Origin: Candidatus Microgenomates bacterium
GTDB lineage: Bacteria; Patescibacteriota; Microgenomatia; UBA12405; UBA6130
DNA: 12,533 nt
Direction of reading: 5' to 3'
NCBI GenBank assembly: GCA_015485895.1
Contig: WFSR01000074.1
Coordinates: forward strand, 1-12,533
Made by a program: the position numbers and the translations under genes. Of the stretch, positions 5,097-11,450 are shown piece by piece (positions within the stretch are counted from its first letter, which is position 1; every line of letters begins with the position of its first letter). Below the pieces are notes generated by a model that saw only the letters and a program-made list of their open reading frames with translations, ran no database searches and had not been told where the DNA came from.

Positions 5097-6599
5097 ATGG
5101 AAGCTTTTTACCTTAAATACCGGCCCCGGGCAATTCGGGAGCTGGATAACCGCCGTATCCGCCACGAGCTAGAGCAAATTTTGCAGCAGCCACAGTTGCC
5201 CCACGCTTTTCTTTTTATTGGTCCGAAAGGTATTGGTAAAACTTCGACGGCCCGCATTTTGGCTAAAGCGTTAGCTTGCCCTCACCGCCGCGGCCTAGAG
5301 CCATGCAATAAATGTAGTGTCTGCCGAGCCAGTGACCGGGGCACTAATCTCGACATCATTGAGATTGATGCTGCTTCCAATCGGGGTATTGATGATATCC
5401 GCCGTCTCCGGGAACAAGTGAATCTGGCTCCTCTTCAATCAGCCAACAAAATTTACATCATTGACGAAGTTCATATGTTGACTAATGAGGCTTTTAACGC
5501 TATTCTTAAAACCCTAGAAGAACCGCCGGAACATGTCTATTTCGTTTTTTGCACCACTAACCCTGAGAAAATCCCTGAAACGGTCCTTTCCCGTTTGACA
5601 ACTCTCCGTTTTCAACGAGCTACCGAACCGGAAATAGAAACGGCGTTGCAACGGGCAATTAAGGGAGAACACTTAAAGATAGGCAAAAAAGCTTTACATC
5701 TTTTGGCTACCGCTGCCGACGGTAGTTTTCGGGATGCCCATAAATTACTTTACCAACTTTATCTTAGTGAAGGCAAGCGGATTACTTTTGCAGCTGCCGA
5801 GAAACGTCTTGGCCGCTGGCTGACAATTTTGCCTCGAGAATTTTTGCGGCTGATTTTGACCGGTGAGATAGAAAAAGCCTTGGCCGTTACCCGGGAGCTG
5901 GAAGAAAAACAGGTTGATTTCGAAGATTACCTCCACCGTTGCCTTCAGGCTGGGCAACAGCTACTTTTCTGGCGCTTGGGAGTGGAAAAGCCGCCTGAGG
6001 AGGTGGAGATCAACTGGCTGGCTGAGCAACCGCCGGATCGTTTGGCCCGTCTTTTGGATAATTTTACCCAGGCATTGCGTCAGGAAAAGGAAATAAATAT
6101 CCCCGCCTTGCCATTGCAACTCCTAGTGGCCGGTTGGGAACCGGGAGGGGCAATGGGGGTTGTAAAACCCCATCCGGAAGCAATGCCGATGAAAGCAAAA
6201 TTGAAAACAGCGGTGCCGGAACCGACGGTGAGAGAATCAGCGGTGGTAAATTACCCCCAAGGCGGTGATGCTGAAAAGTTGGCAATGGTGAAAGAAAAGT
6301 GGCCGGCGCTAATGGCGGCGGTGAAACCGATGAACCACTCGGTGGTTGCTTTGCTGAAAGCCTGCCGGCCAATAAAAGTTGAGGGTCATAAAATTACTTT
6401 AGGGGTTTTTTATCCATTCCATCGCGATCGGCTGGCCGAGGAGCGTAACCGGCGGATTGTTGAGACGGGCCTGGCCAAAGCCTTGGGCGGTCGCTGGCAG
6501 ATTGCTTGCATTTTGACGCCAAAAGGGGATAATAAAAAAGAGCCTGGCGGCGGTAATGGTGATGATCTTTATGCTGCCGCCAAGGAAATTTTTGGTTAG
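5097..6599 (+). CDS. dnaX: DNA polymerase III subunits gamma/tau
   Basis: DnaX is the motor of the clamp loader that places the sliding clamp on DNA. In 500 aa it shows Walker A GPKGIGKT (42-49), the four-Cys zinc module (Cys61, 70, 73, 76), Walker B IIDEVH (121-126), sensor 1 FCTTN (151-155), the SRL arginine finger (165-167; often SRC) and sensor 2 GSFRD (209-213). Residues about 240-345 are the collar region and 345-500 a divergent tau-like tail. The start at 5097 gives the typical MExxYLKYRP opening. The gene follows ybeY by three bases and precedes ybaB and recR, the classical dnaX-ybaB-recR order. No frameshift site like that of E. coli is in the correct phase, so a single product is expected. 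Confidence 0.97.
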   Translation: MEAFYLKYRPRAIRELDNRRIRHELEQILQQPQLPHAFLFIGPKGIGKTSTARILAKALACPHRRGLEPCNKCSVCRASDRGTNLDIIEIDAASNRGIDDIRRLREQVNLAPLQSANKIYIIDEVHMLTNEAFNAILKTLEEPPEHVYFVFCTTNPEKIPETVLSRLTTLRFQRATEPEIETALQRAIKGEHLKIGKKALHLLATAADGSFRDAHKLLYQLYLSEGKRITFAAAEKRLGRWLTILPREFLRLILTGEIEKALAVTRELEEKQVDFEDYLHRCLQAGQQLLFWRLGVEKPPEEVEINWLAEQPPDRLARLLDNFTQALRQEKEINIPALPLQLLVAGWEPGGAMGVVKPHPEAMPMKAKLKTAVPEPTVRESAVVNYPQGGDAEKLAMVKEKWPALMAAVKPMNHSVVALLKACRPIKVEGHKITLGVFYPFHRDRLAEERNRRIVETGLAKALGGRWQIACILTPKGDNKKEPGGGNGDDLYAAAKEIFG

Positions 6600-6607
6600 T
6601 AGTTGAG

Positions 6608-6614
6608 AGGAGGT
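6608..6614 (+). promoter_or_regulatory. Shine-Dalgarno for ybaB
   Basis: AGGAGGT stands five bases before the ATG at 6620 and decides it over the ATG two codons later at 6626. Confidence 0.8.
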
Positions 6615-6619
6615 AACCG

Positions 6620-6898
6620 ATGGGAATGCCTTTTTCCGGCTTGATGAATCGTAAAAACCAATTAAGTAAGATTATGAAATTGCGTGGTGAGCAGAAGAAA
6701 TTGGCTCAGCAAACAATTAGTTATCAAGATGGCGATATTGAAATTGAGGTCAGCGGCGATTTCAAAATAAAAAAATTGGTTGTCAATGGCCAGGAAGAAA
6801 AACGCCTTCAAAAAGCTCTCAATGAGGCTTTGAAACGGGCCCAAAAGGTGGTGGCCAAGCAAAGCCAAGCTTTATTAGGTGAGCTGTTGGGAATGTGA
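6620..6898 (+). CDS. ybaB: YbaB/EbfC nucleoid-associated protein
   Basis: YbaB/EbfC is a small dimeric DNA-binding protein of the nucleoid, commonly encoded between dnaX and recR. The 92-aa product has the expected two helices around a beta sheet: a Lys/Gln-rich N-terminal helix (about 12-30), the strand pair DGDIEIEVSGDFKIKKLVVN (about 37-56), which corresponds to the usual G.V.V..NG...v..v.ID, and a C-terminal helix (about 61-92). The length is slightly below the family norm of about 100. Its TGA overlaps the recR GTG. Confidence 0.93.
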   Translation: MGMPFSGLMNRKNQLSKIMKLRGEQKKLAQQTISYQDGDIEIEVSGDFKIKKLVVNGQEEKRLQKALNEALKRAQKVVAKQSQALLGELLGM

Positions 6899-7509
6899 AA
6901 CCGGTTTTGCCTCCGGCTCTGCGCCGTTTGATTGAACTGTTTGATCAATTGCCAGGCATTGGTCCCAAAAGTGCCGCTCGGTTGGCGCTTTATCTGTTGC
7001 AAACGCCTCCTCAATTCCGGCAGAAATTTGCTGCAGCCATTAGTCAGTTAGACCAAGGCGTGGTGACCTGCTCAATTTGCTTTAATCTTGACGATCAAGA
7101 TCCCTGCCATATTTGCCGAGATGAAAGCCGGGACCGGAGCACGATTTGTGTCGTTGAGCAGGTTTTGGATGTTATTGCCTTGGAGCGGACTGACCGTTAT
7201 CGGGGTCTTTATCATGTGTTAGGAGGGGCAATCAATCCTTTGGCCCAAATCGGACCCGATCAGCTCCATATTGCTCCCTTATTGCAGCGGGTTAAGGACC
7301 ATCTGGAGGTGAAAGAAATTATTTTGGCGACTAACCCGACGATGGAAGGTGAAGCGACCGCCCTTTATTTGCGGGAGCAATTGGCTAAAATTCGGCCCGA
7401 TTTGCGGATTACCCGCATTGGCCACGGGTTGCCGATGGGGGCCGATATTGACTACGCTGATCCAGAAACCCTCTCCCGGGCCCTGGCAGGGAGACAAACA
7501 CTTGAATAA
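6895..7509 (+). CDS. recR: Recombination mediator RecR
   Basis: RecR works with RecO (and RecF) to load RecA on gapped DNA. The 204-aa protein has the helix-hairpin-helix LPGIGPKSAARLA (19-31), the C4 zinc finger (Cys59, 62, 71, 74), a Toprim domain from about 83 with VVEQ and LATNPTMEGEATA (144-156), and the closing ARGLP-like GHGLPMGADIDYADPETL motif (177-193) followed by ALAGR. The start is GTG at 6895 inside the ybaB stop (GTGA). Its TAA at 7507-7509 lies within the first bases of the next foldback element. recO and recF are not in the window. Confidence 0.97.
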   Translation: MKPVLPPALRRLIELFDQLPGIGPKSAARLALYLLQTPPQFRQKFAAAISQLDQGVVTCSICFNLDDQDPCHICRDESRDRSTICVVEQVLDVIALERTDRYRGLYHVLGGAINPLAQIGPDQLHIAPLLQRVKDHLEVKEIILATNPTMEGEATALYLREQLAKIRPDLRITRIGHGLPMGADIDYADPETLSRALAGRQTLE

Positions 7510-7658
7510 ATTCCAAGCACCAAATCCTAAATCACAAACAATATTAAATATCAAATACCAAATGACCAAAACACAGAAGTCTAAAATTGTCTTGTTTTGA
7601 ATTTTGGTTATTAGGATTTTAGTATTGTTTGGAATTTGTTATTTGGAATTTGGTGCTT
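7504..7658. repeat. Heptamer-rich foldback element, copy C
   Basis: AAGCACCAAAT at 7515-7525 is the exact inverse of ATTTGGTGCTT at 7648-7658. Inside, ACAAACAATATT (7534-7545) pairs with most of AGTATTGTTTGG (7621-7632), and CCAAATGACC faces GGTTATTAGG, so nearly the whole unit can fold back. Preceding it, AATAAATTCCAAGCAC is the inverse of the end of the copy before dprA (GTGCTTGGAATTTAATT), which defines a shared boundary. It has no credible ORF. It sits between recR and the next promoter, and a large stem-loop could end recR transcription, although no U-tract is evident. Confidence 0.75.
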
Positions 7659-7688
7659 ACTTTTCCCAATTCCTAGTTCCAATTCCGT

Positions 7689-7717
7689 TTGCCCCCCAAT
7701 ATTGGTTATGCTATAGT
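7689..7717 (+). promoter_or_regulatory. Promoter of the 7724-9596 operon
   Basis: TTGCCC (7689-7694) and TATAGT (7712-7717, five of six) are 17 bases apart; the adjoining TATGCTATAGT gives an overlapping -10 alternative. The -10 ends six bases before the ATG at 7724, so the RNA probably starts at or just before the start codon. No Shine-Dalgarno is present, in line with a leaderless message. Confidence 0.55.
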
Positions 7718-7723
7718 AAGTTA

Positions 7724-8173
7724 ATGAAAGCAGTGGCGAGGGGGTTGGCTGGAGTTTTGCACGATACCGCTAAGCAGGGGAGTGAAGCGGTCGTTGATAT
7801 TGCTAACGAGGCAGCCCATCAGGTGGTTGGTGCACCAACATCTGCGACAGCATCGAAGCCGGTTAAGGCCCCGCCGACTAAGCTGGCTGGAAACGAAAAA
7901 ACACCCCCGGCTCCACCAGCTCCCGAAAAAGTAGCCAATACCCGACTGGAGGAAGAGATGACTAAAGCTCGCCAGGCACGCCAGCAACAAGCTGAAACTT
8001 GGGAGAAAAGGATGGAAGAGCAACTAAAAGCTTTGCGGGAAGAGGAAGAAAAGTCAGTGGAAGCTGATGCCGAGGAGATAATGCCTCAGGGGAAGAAACC
8101 GCGGGGGATGGCTCCCTGGGCGGTAAAAGGTCGACAAGGAACGCGAGAAACAAAGGCCCAAAAAGGAGGTTAA
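7724..8173 (+). CDS. Hypothetical Lys/Glu/Pro-rich coiled-coil protein
   Basis: I do not recognise this 149-aa protein. Residues 1-36 are a probable amphipathic helix (MKAVARGLAGVLHDTAKQ onward), 37-68 a low-complexity Ala/Pro/Lys linker with PPAPPAPEK, 72-112 a charged helix or coiled coil rich in Glu, Gln, Arg and Lys, and the tail is basic with MAPWAVKGRQGT. There is no signal peptide, membrane span or cysteine. The frame stays open upstream to an ATG at 7604, but that stretch is repeat DNA and lies upstream of the -10 box, so the ATG at 7724 is preferred. The cysS Shine-Dalgarno is inside its last codons, so it is probably cotranscribed with cysS. A structural or scaffold role is only a guess. 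Confidence 0.65.
   Translation: MKAVARGLAGVLHDTAKQGSEAVVDIANEAAHQVVGAPTSATASKPVKAPPTKLAGNEKTPPAPPAPEKVANTRLEEEMTKARQARQQQAETWEKRMEEQLKALREEEEKSVEADAEEIMPQGKKPRGMAPWAVKGRQGTRETKAQKGG
8163..8170 (+). promoter_or_regulatory. Shine-Dalgarno for cysS
   Basis: AAGGAGGT lies four bases before the ATG at 8175 and inside the final codons of the preceding gene, coupling the two. Confidence 0.8.
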
Positions 8174-8174
8174 G

Positions 8175-9596
8175 ATGGCAACAGCAAAGCCCAAAATTTA
8201 CCTCTATAACACTATGTCGCGGCGGCGGGAGGAATTCCAACCCCTCAAAAATGATTATGTCCGTATCTACGATTGCGGCCCGACCGTTTATGATTATGCC
8301 CATATTGGTAATCTCTGGCGTTACCTGGCCTCGGACTTTCTGCGGCGGATTTTGGAATACAACGGTTATCGGGTGAAGCAGGTGATGAACATTACTGATG
8401 TGGGCCACTTGACCGAAGATGATCTACTAGCGGCCGACACCGGTGAAGACAAAATGGAAGTTGCTGCTCGGCGGGAGAAGAAGACCCCTTTGCAAGTTGC
8501 CGCTTACTATACTAAAGCCTACTTTCGCGACCGCCGGGCCTTGAACATCCTCGACCCCCATGTAGTGCCTAAAGCAACCGAGCACATTGGAGAAATGATC
8601 AAAATTATTCAAGGATTGGAGAAAAGGGGTTATGCTTACCATCTCCCGGACCGGATTTGTTATGATGTGAAAAAGTTCAAAAATTACGGCCGGTTGTCGG
8701 GGACTAATCTGGGCCAATTGAGAGTGGGTGCCCGACTGGAGCCAATTAAGGGCAAGAAGAACCCCTATGATTTTTCCCTCTGGATTTTAGACCCCCACCA
8801 CCTGATGAAATGGAATTCGCCTTGGGGAGTGGGTTATCCGGGTTGGCACATTGAATGTTCGGCGATGAGCATGAAGTATTTAGGCCCCCAGCTGGATATT
8901 CATTCTGGGGGTGAAGACAATATTTTTCCCCACCACGAAAACGAAATCGCCCAATCAGAAGCCTACACCGGCAAACGGTTTGTCCATTACTGGTTCCATG
9001 TCCGCCACAATTTAGTCGATGGCCAAAAAATGAGCAAATCCAAGGGTAATTTTTACCGCCTGGCTGACCTGGAAAAACGGGGCTACGAACCGCTGGCTTA
9101 CCGTTATTTGGCTTTGACTAACCATTACCGCAAGCCACTGAACTTTACCTTTTCCGCTTTGGCGGCGGCCCAAAAAGCTTTACAAAAAATGCGCCTTTTA
9201 GTTTGGCAATGGCGCCAGGAGACTGAACCGGCCCAAAAGCTTTCCCGGACAGCCCACAGGTGGCAACAAAAGTTTTTGGCGGCGATTAACAACGATGTTG
9301 GCACCCCTCAAGGTTTGTCAATTGCCTGGCAGGTGATTAGTAGTAATTTGCCGGTGGCTGAAAAACTGGCTTTAGTATTGGATTTTGACCGAGTTTTTGG
9401 CCTAAAATTAGGCGAATGGCGCTTGCAGGTGCCGCCGGAAATTAAAAAGTTGGCCCAGGAGCGGGAAAAATGGCGCCGGGAGGGAGAATATCAAAAGGCA
9501 GATCAGCTGCGGATAGAATTGGCCAAGAAAGGTTGGGAGGTTCAAGATCGCCCCCGAGGGCCGTTGCTTTTGCCCCGGTTACCAACTGCCGGTTGA
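8175..9596 (+). CDS. cysS: Cysteinyl-tRNA synthetase
   Basis: This class I synthetase charges tRNA-Cys with cysteine in the cytoplasm. The 473-aa protein shows the zinc and active-site Cys34 in YDCGPTVYD, the HIGH-like HIGN (43-46), TDVGHL (75-79 region) followed by GEDKME, the second zinc ligands Cys228 in WHIECS and His253/His254 with Glu257 in FPHHENE, and KMSKS at 285-289. The C-terminal half, about 330-473, is the helical anticodon-binding part ending with the usual ADxLR..L...G..v.D-type segment (ADQLRIELAKKGWEVQD). The length is normal. The ATG is fixed by AAGGAGGT. The TGA at 9594-9596 is part of the -35 box of the next promoter. Confidence 0.97.
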   Translation: MATAKPKIYLYNTMSRRREEFQPLKNDYVRIYDCGPTVYDYAHIGNLWRYLASDFLRRILEYNGYRVKQVMNITDVGHLTEDDLLAADTGEDKMEVAARREKKTPLQVAAYYTKAYFRDRRALNILDPHVVPKATEHIGEMIKIIQGLEKRGYAYHLPDRICYDVKKFKNYGRLSGTNLGQLRVGARLEPIKGKKNPYDFSLWILDPHHLMKWNSPWGVGYPGWHIECSAMSMKYLGPQLDIHSGGEDNIFPHHENEIAQSEAYTGKRFVHYWFHVRHNLVDGQKMSKSKGNFYRLADLEKRGYEPLAYRYLALTNHYRKPLNFTFSALAAAQKALQKMRLLVWQWRQETEPAQKLSRTAHRWQQKFLAAINNDVGTPQGLSIAWQVISSNLPVAEKLALVLDFDRVFGLKLGEWRLQVPPEIKKLAQEREKWRREGEYQKADQLRIELAKKGWEVQDRPRGPLLLPRLPTAG

Positions 9597-9621
9597 CCTA
9601 GACAGAATAAGCCCGTATAAT
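9593..9621 (+). promoter_or_regulatory. Promoter of the rpsF operon
   Basis: TTGACC (9593-9598) and TATAAT (9616-9621) are separated by an optimal 17 bases, the clearest sigma-70-type promoter here. The -35 box contains the cysS stop codon. The -10 ends ten bases before the rpsF ATG, so the transcript would carry at most about four untranslated bases and no Shine-Dalgarno. Confidence 0.75.
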
Positions 9622-9631
9622 TAGGACGATC

Positions 9632-9922
9632 ATGAAAGGGAAAAATTATCAATTGGTGGTAATAACGCCAGTTCTACCGCTGAAGGAATCGGGTAAGGTG
9701 GAGGAGGAAATTAAAAAAGCTTTGCTGGATGAAAAAGCAAAAGTCCAAAAGGTAGAAAATTGGGGTATCAAAGATTTTGCCTATCCGATTAGACAATTGA
9801 AACGAGGATCTTATTGGATTTACCATTTTCAGAGTCCGTCTTTCCAAAGTGAAAAGTTCGGCGTTTTCCTTAATCGCAAAAAAGAAATTATCCGTTATTT
9901 ATTGTTGAAGGAGGAATCATAA
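9632..9922 (+). CDS. rpsF: Small ribosomal subunit protein bS6
   Basis: bS6 binds the 16S rRNA central domain as a partner of bS18. The 96-aa product follows the family: N-terminal strand YQLVVITP, helix KVEEEIKKALL, then VQKVENWGIKDFAYPIRQLKRGSYWIYHF, which matches the usual WG.r.LAYpI.k...G.Y.l..F, and an ending with LNRKKEIIRYLLLK. The ATG is close to the predicted RNA start. The TAA shares one base with the ssb ATG. Order rpsF-ssb-rpsR is the conserved bacterial one, which lets S6 and S18 be made together. Confidence 0.95.
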   Translation: MKGKNYQLVVITPVLPLKESGKVEEEIKKALLDEKAKVQKVENWGIKDFAYPIRQLKRGSYWIYHFQSPSFQSEKFGVFLNRKKEIIRYLLLKEES

Positions 9923-10497
9923 TGGCGAACCGTTCTCTTAACAAAGTTTTGTTGCTTGGTAATTTGACCCGAGATCCAGATTTGCGTTATACGCCCAATG
10001 GGACTCCGGTGATTACCTTTTCGGTGGCCACTAACCGGCGTTGGAAGACTCAGACGGGCGAGTTTAAGGATGAGGCGCAATTCCACCGTATTGTTGCCTG
10101 GAGTAAATTGGCTGAATTGTTGGGGCAGTTTTTACAAAGGGGCACCCGTGTCCTGGTTGAGGGGCGCCTCCAGTATCGAAAATGGACCGATCAGAGTGGG
10201 GTTGAACGACAAACAACGGAAATTGTTGCCAGCGATGTTATTGTTGTTGATCGAGCTAAGGCAGCTTCAGGGGGGAGCCCTGAAACAGAACCAGATGTAG
10301 TGGAAGCAGCAGCCAAGGGAATTACCACCGATGAGGATAATCCCTCGGTGGCAGTTGGCCCGGATGGAAAAGGAACCGAAACTGGTAAAGATGAAAAGGG
10401 CCAAACTGAGGCGAAATCTCCAGCCAGTGAGGTTAAAACCGCCGTTGGCGGTGGGAAGAAAGAGGAGAAAATAACTAAGGAAGAAATGCCATTTTAA
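9922..10497 (+). CDS. ssb: Single-stranded DNA-binding protein
   Basis: SSB coats single-stranded DNA in replication and repair and recruits partners by its C-terminal tip. Residues 4-111 form the OB fold, with LNKVLLLGNLTRDPDLRYTPNG at the start and aromatic positions Trp41, Phe54, Trp60 and Trp88 at sites matching the DNA-contacting aromatics of E. coli SSB. A disordered, Glu/Lys/Gly-rich linker runs from about 112 to 183. The tip reads EEMPF, equivalent to the DDDIPF tip. The Shine-Dalgarno AAGGAGG (9908-9914) lies at the end of rpsF. At 191 aa it is of ordinary length. RecR and DnaX products of the same window are established functional neighbours of SSB. Confidence 0.97.
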   Translation: MANRSLNKVLLLGNLTRDPDLRYTPNGTPVITFSVATNRRWKTQTGEFKDEAQFHRIVAWSKLAELLGQFLQRGTRVLVEGRLQYRKWTDQSGVERQTTEIVASDVIVVDRAKAASGGSPETEPDVVEAAAKGITTDEDNPSVAVGPDGKGTETGKDEKGQTEAKSPASEVKTAVGGGKKEEKITKEEMPF

Positions 10498-10499
10498 TA

Positions 10500-10733
10500 A
10501 TGAAGAGACGCAAAATAAAACCACCAAAACCAGCTAAGTGTTTCTTTTGCCAAAGTAAGCAGAAACCTAATTGGCGCAATTATCAAAAATTGAGAGATTA
10601 TCTTTCTCCGCGGGGACGGATTTTGCCACGCGCCTATACCGGTCTTTGTGCTAAGCACCAACGTCAGCTGACAACTGCTATTAAAAGAGCTCGTCACTTG
10701 GGGCTTTTACCATTTGTTATCAGAGCACGGTGA
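10500..10733 (+). CDS. rpsR: Small ribosomal subunit protein bS18
   Basis: bS18 forms a heterodimer with bS6 on the 30S platform. The 77-aa protein shows CFFC (Cys14, Cys17) and LCAKHQ (Cys50, His53), a full set of four zinc ligands, so this is the zinc-containing form. SPRGRILPRAYTGLCAKHQRQL and IKRARHLGLLPF are family signatures. The gene starts at ATG 10500, two bases after the ssb stop (TAATAATG), with only a distant AAGGAA as a possible ribosome site, so it is probably translated by coupling. Its TGA overlaps the next start. rplI, which follows rpsR in many bacteria, is not here. Confidence 0.96.
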   Translation: MKRRKIKPPKPAKCFFCQSKQKPNWRNYQKLRDYLSPRGRILPRAYTGLCAKHQRQLTTAIKRARHLGLLPFVIRAR

Positions 10734-11449
10734 AAGGGCAGGTAGCTTCTCTTTGGGTTTTGAAATTTGACGCCCGGCAATTCCTTCCCCTGGTTAAGAA
10801 GGGTGAGCAGATAAAACGAGGCCAAGTTTTGGGAATTCGCCGCCGCCGCCATGCTTTATTAATTAATTTTGCTCGCCATCTGAAATTAGCCCCTAAAAAA
10901 ATAGAAAAATACCTTTTGGTTAACTCGGGGACAGTGGTAAAAAAGGGCAATCTTTTAGCTCGCCGCCGTAACTGGCTGAAAAAGGAAAAAGTGGTGCTAG
11001 CCCCCCGGGGTGGTAAGTTTATTTGGCCTCTACGCCGTCCCGGCTGGGGAAAAATTACCTGGATTACTAAGAAAAACATCCGTTCGCCGCTACGGGGAAA
11101 AGTTATCAACCACCAAGAAAATAGTTTGGGCATCCGCTTTTTGGCTAGTGTTTTTAAATGTAAAACTGATTTTCAGGGCCAACTCTGGGGCGAATTGGTT
11201 ACCACTTCTGGCAATTTCCTTCAGCTAACACATTTAAAAAATAATGCCTGTCTTTTGGTAAAAACGCCAAATCTTTCTCTAGCCCATAAAGCCAAGGTGC
11301 TGGGCGCTAAAGCATTAATTAGTAGCCAACCGCTTCTTGACTCCCCCTTGCCAAATTTTGTTAGTAGTGATTATAATGCTTTATTGCTTTTAGTTGGCCG
11401 GCCGGTTTTATTAGATGGCCCGCAAAAGCAGATTTTAGTTTGTTCTTGA
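10730..11449 (+). CDS. Hypothetical basic protein with barrel-sandwich-like segments
   Basis: I do not assign a family to this 239-aa protein. It is strongly basic in the first 125 residues (runs such as RRRR at 37-40 and ARRR at 77-80). Three Gly-turn segments resemble the lipoyl/barrel-sandwich pattern: VKKGEQIKRGQVLG (22-35), SGTVVKKGNLLARR (66-79) and IRSPLRGKVINHQE (117-130), but no biotinyl or lipoyl lysine motif is evident. The second half has strands and a short VLGAKALI (190-197) segment. There is no signal peptide or membrane span. It starts at GTG 10730 inside the rpsR stop (GTGA) and ends one base before the protease ATG, so it belongs to the rpsF operon. It may bind RNA, given its charge and place among ribosomal genes; that is inference. 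Confidence 0.8.
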   Translation: MKGQVASLWVLKFDARQFLPLVKKGEQIKRGQVLGIRRRRHALLINFARHLKLAPKKIEKYLLVNSGTVVKKGNLLARRRNWLKKEKVVLAPRGGKFIWPLRRPGWGKITWITKKNIRSPLRGKVINHQENSLGIRFLASVFKCKTDFQGQLWGELVTTSGNFLQLTHLKNNACLLVKTPNLSLAHKAKVLGAKALISSQPLLDSPLPNFVSSDYNALLLLVGRPVLLDGPQKQILVCS

Positions 11450-11450
11450 A

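Noticed and set aside
6528..6542. A-rich run near the end of dnaX that might permit a programmed frameshift giving a gamma form.
   Set aside because: In the reading frame the codons are AAT AAA AAA GAG, which is not the A-AAA-AAG slippery heptamer phase, and it lies only about 20 codons from the end.
7604..7723. Extension of the 7724 gene to an upstream ATG at 7604 with a hydrophobic start resembling a signal peptide.
   Set aside because: The stretch is the right arm of the foldback element plus the promoter; the hydrophobic residues come from TTTGGAATTT-type repeat DNA.
7962..8408. 148-aa minus-strand frame spanning the 7724 gene and cysS start.
   Set aside because: It opposes a clear operon with promoter and Shine-Dalgarno and matches no recognisable domain.
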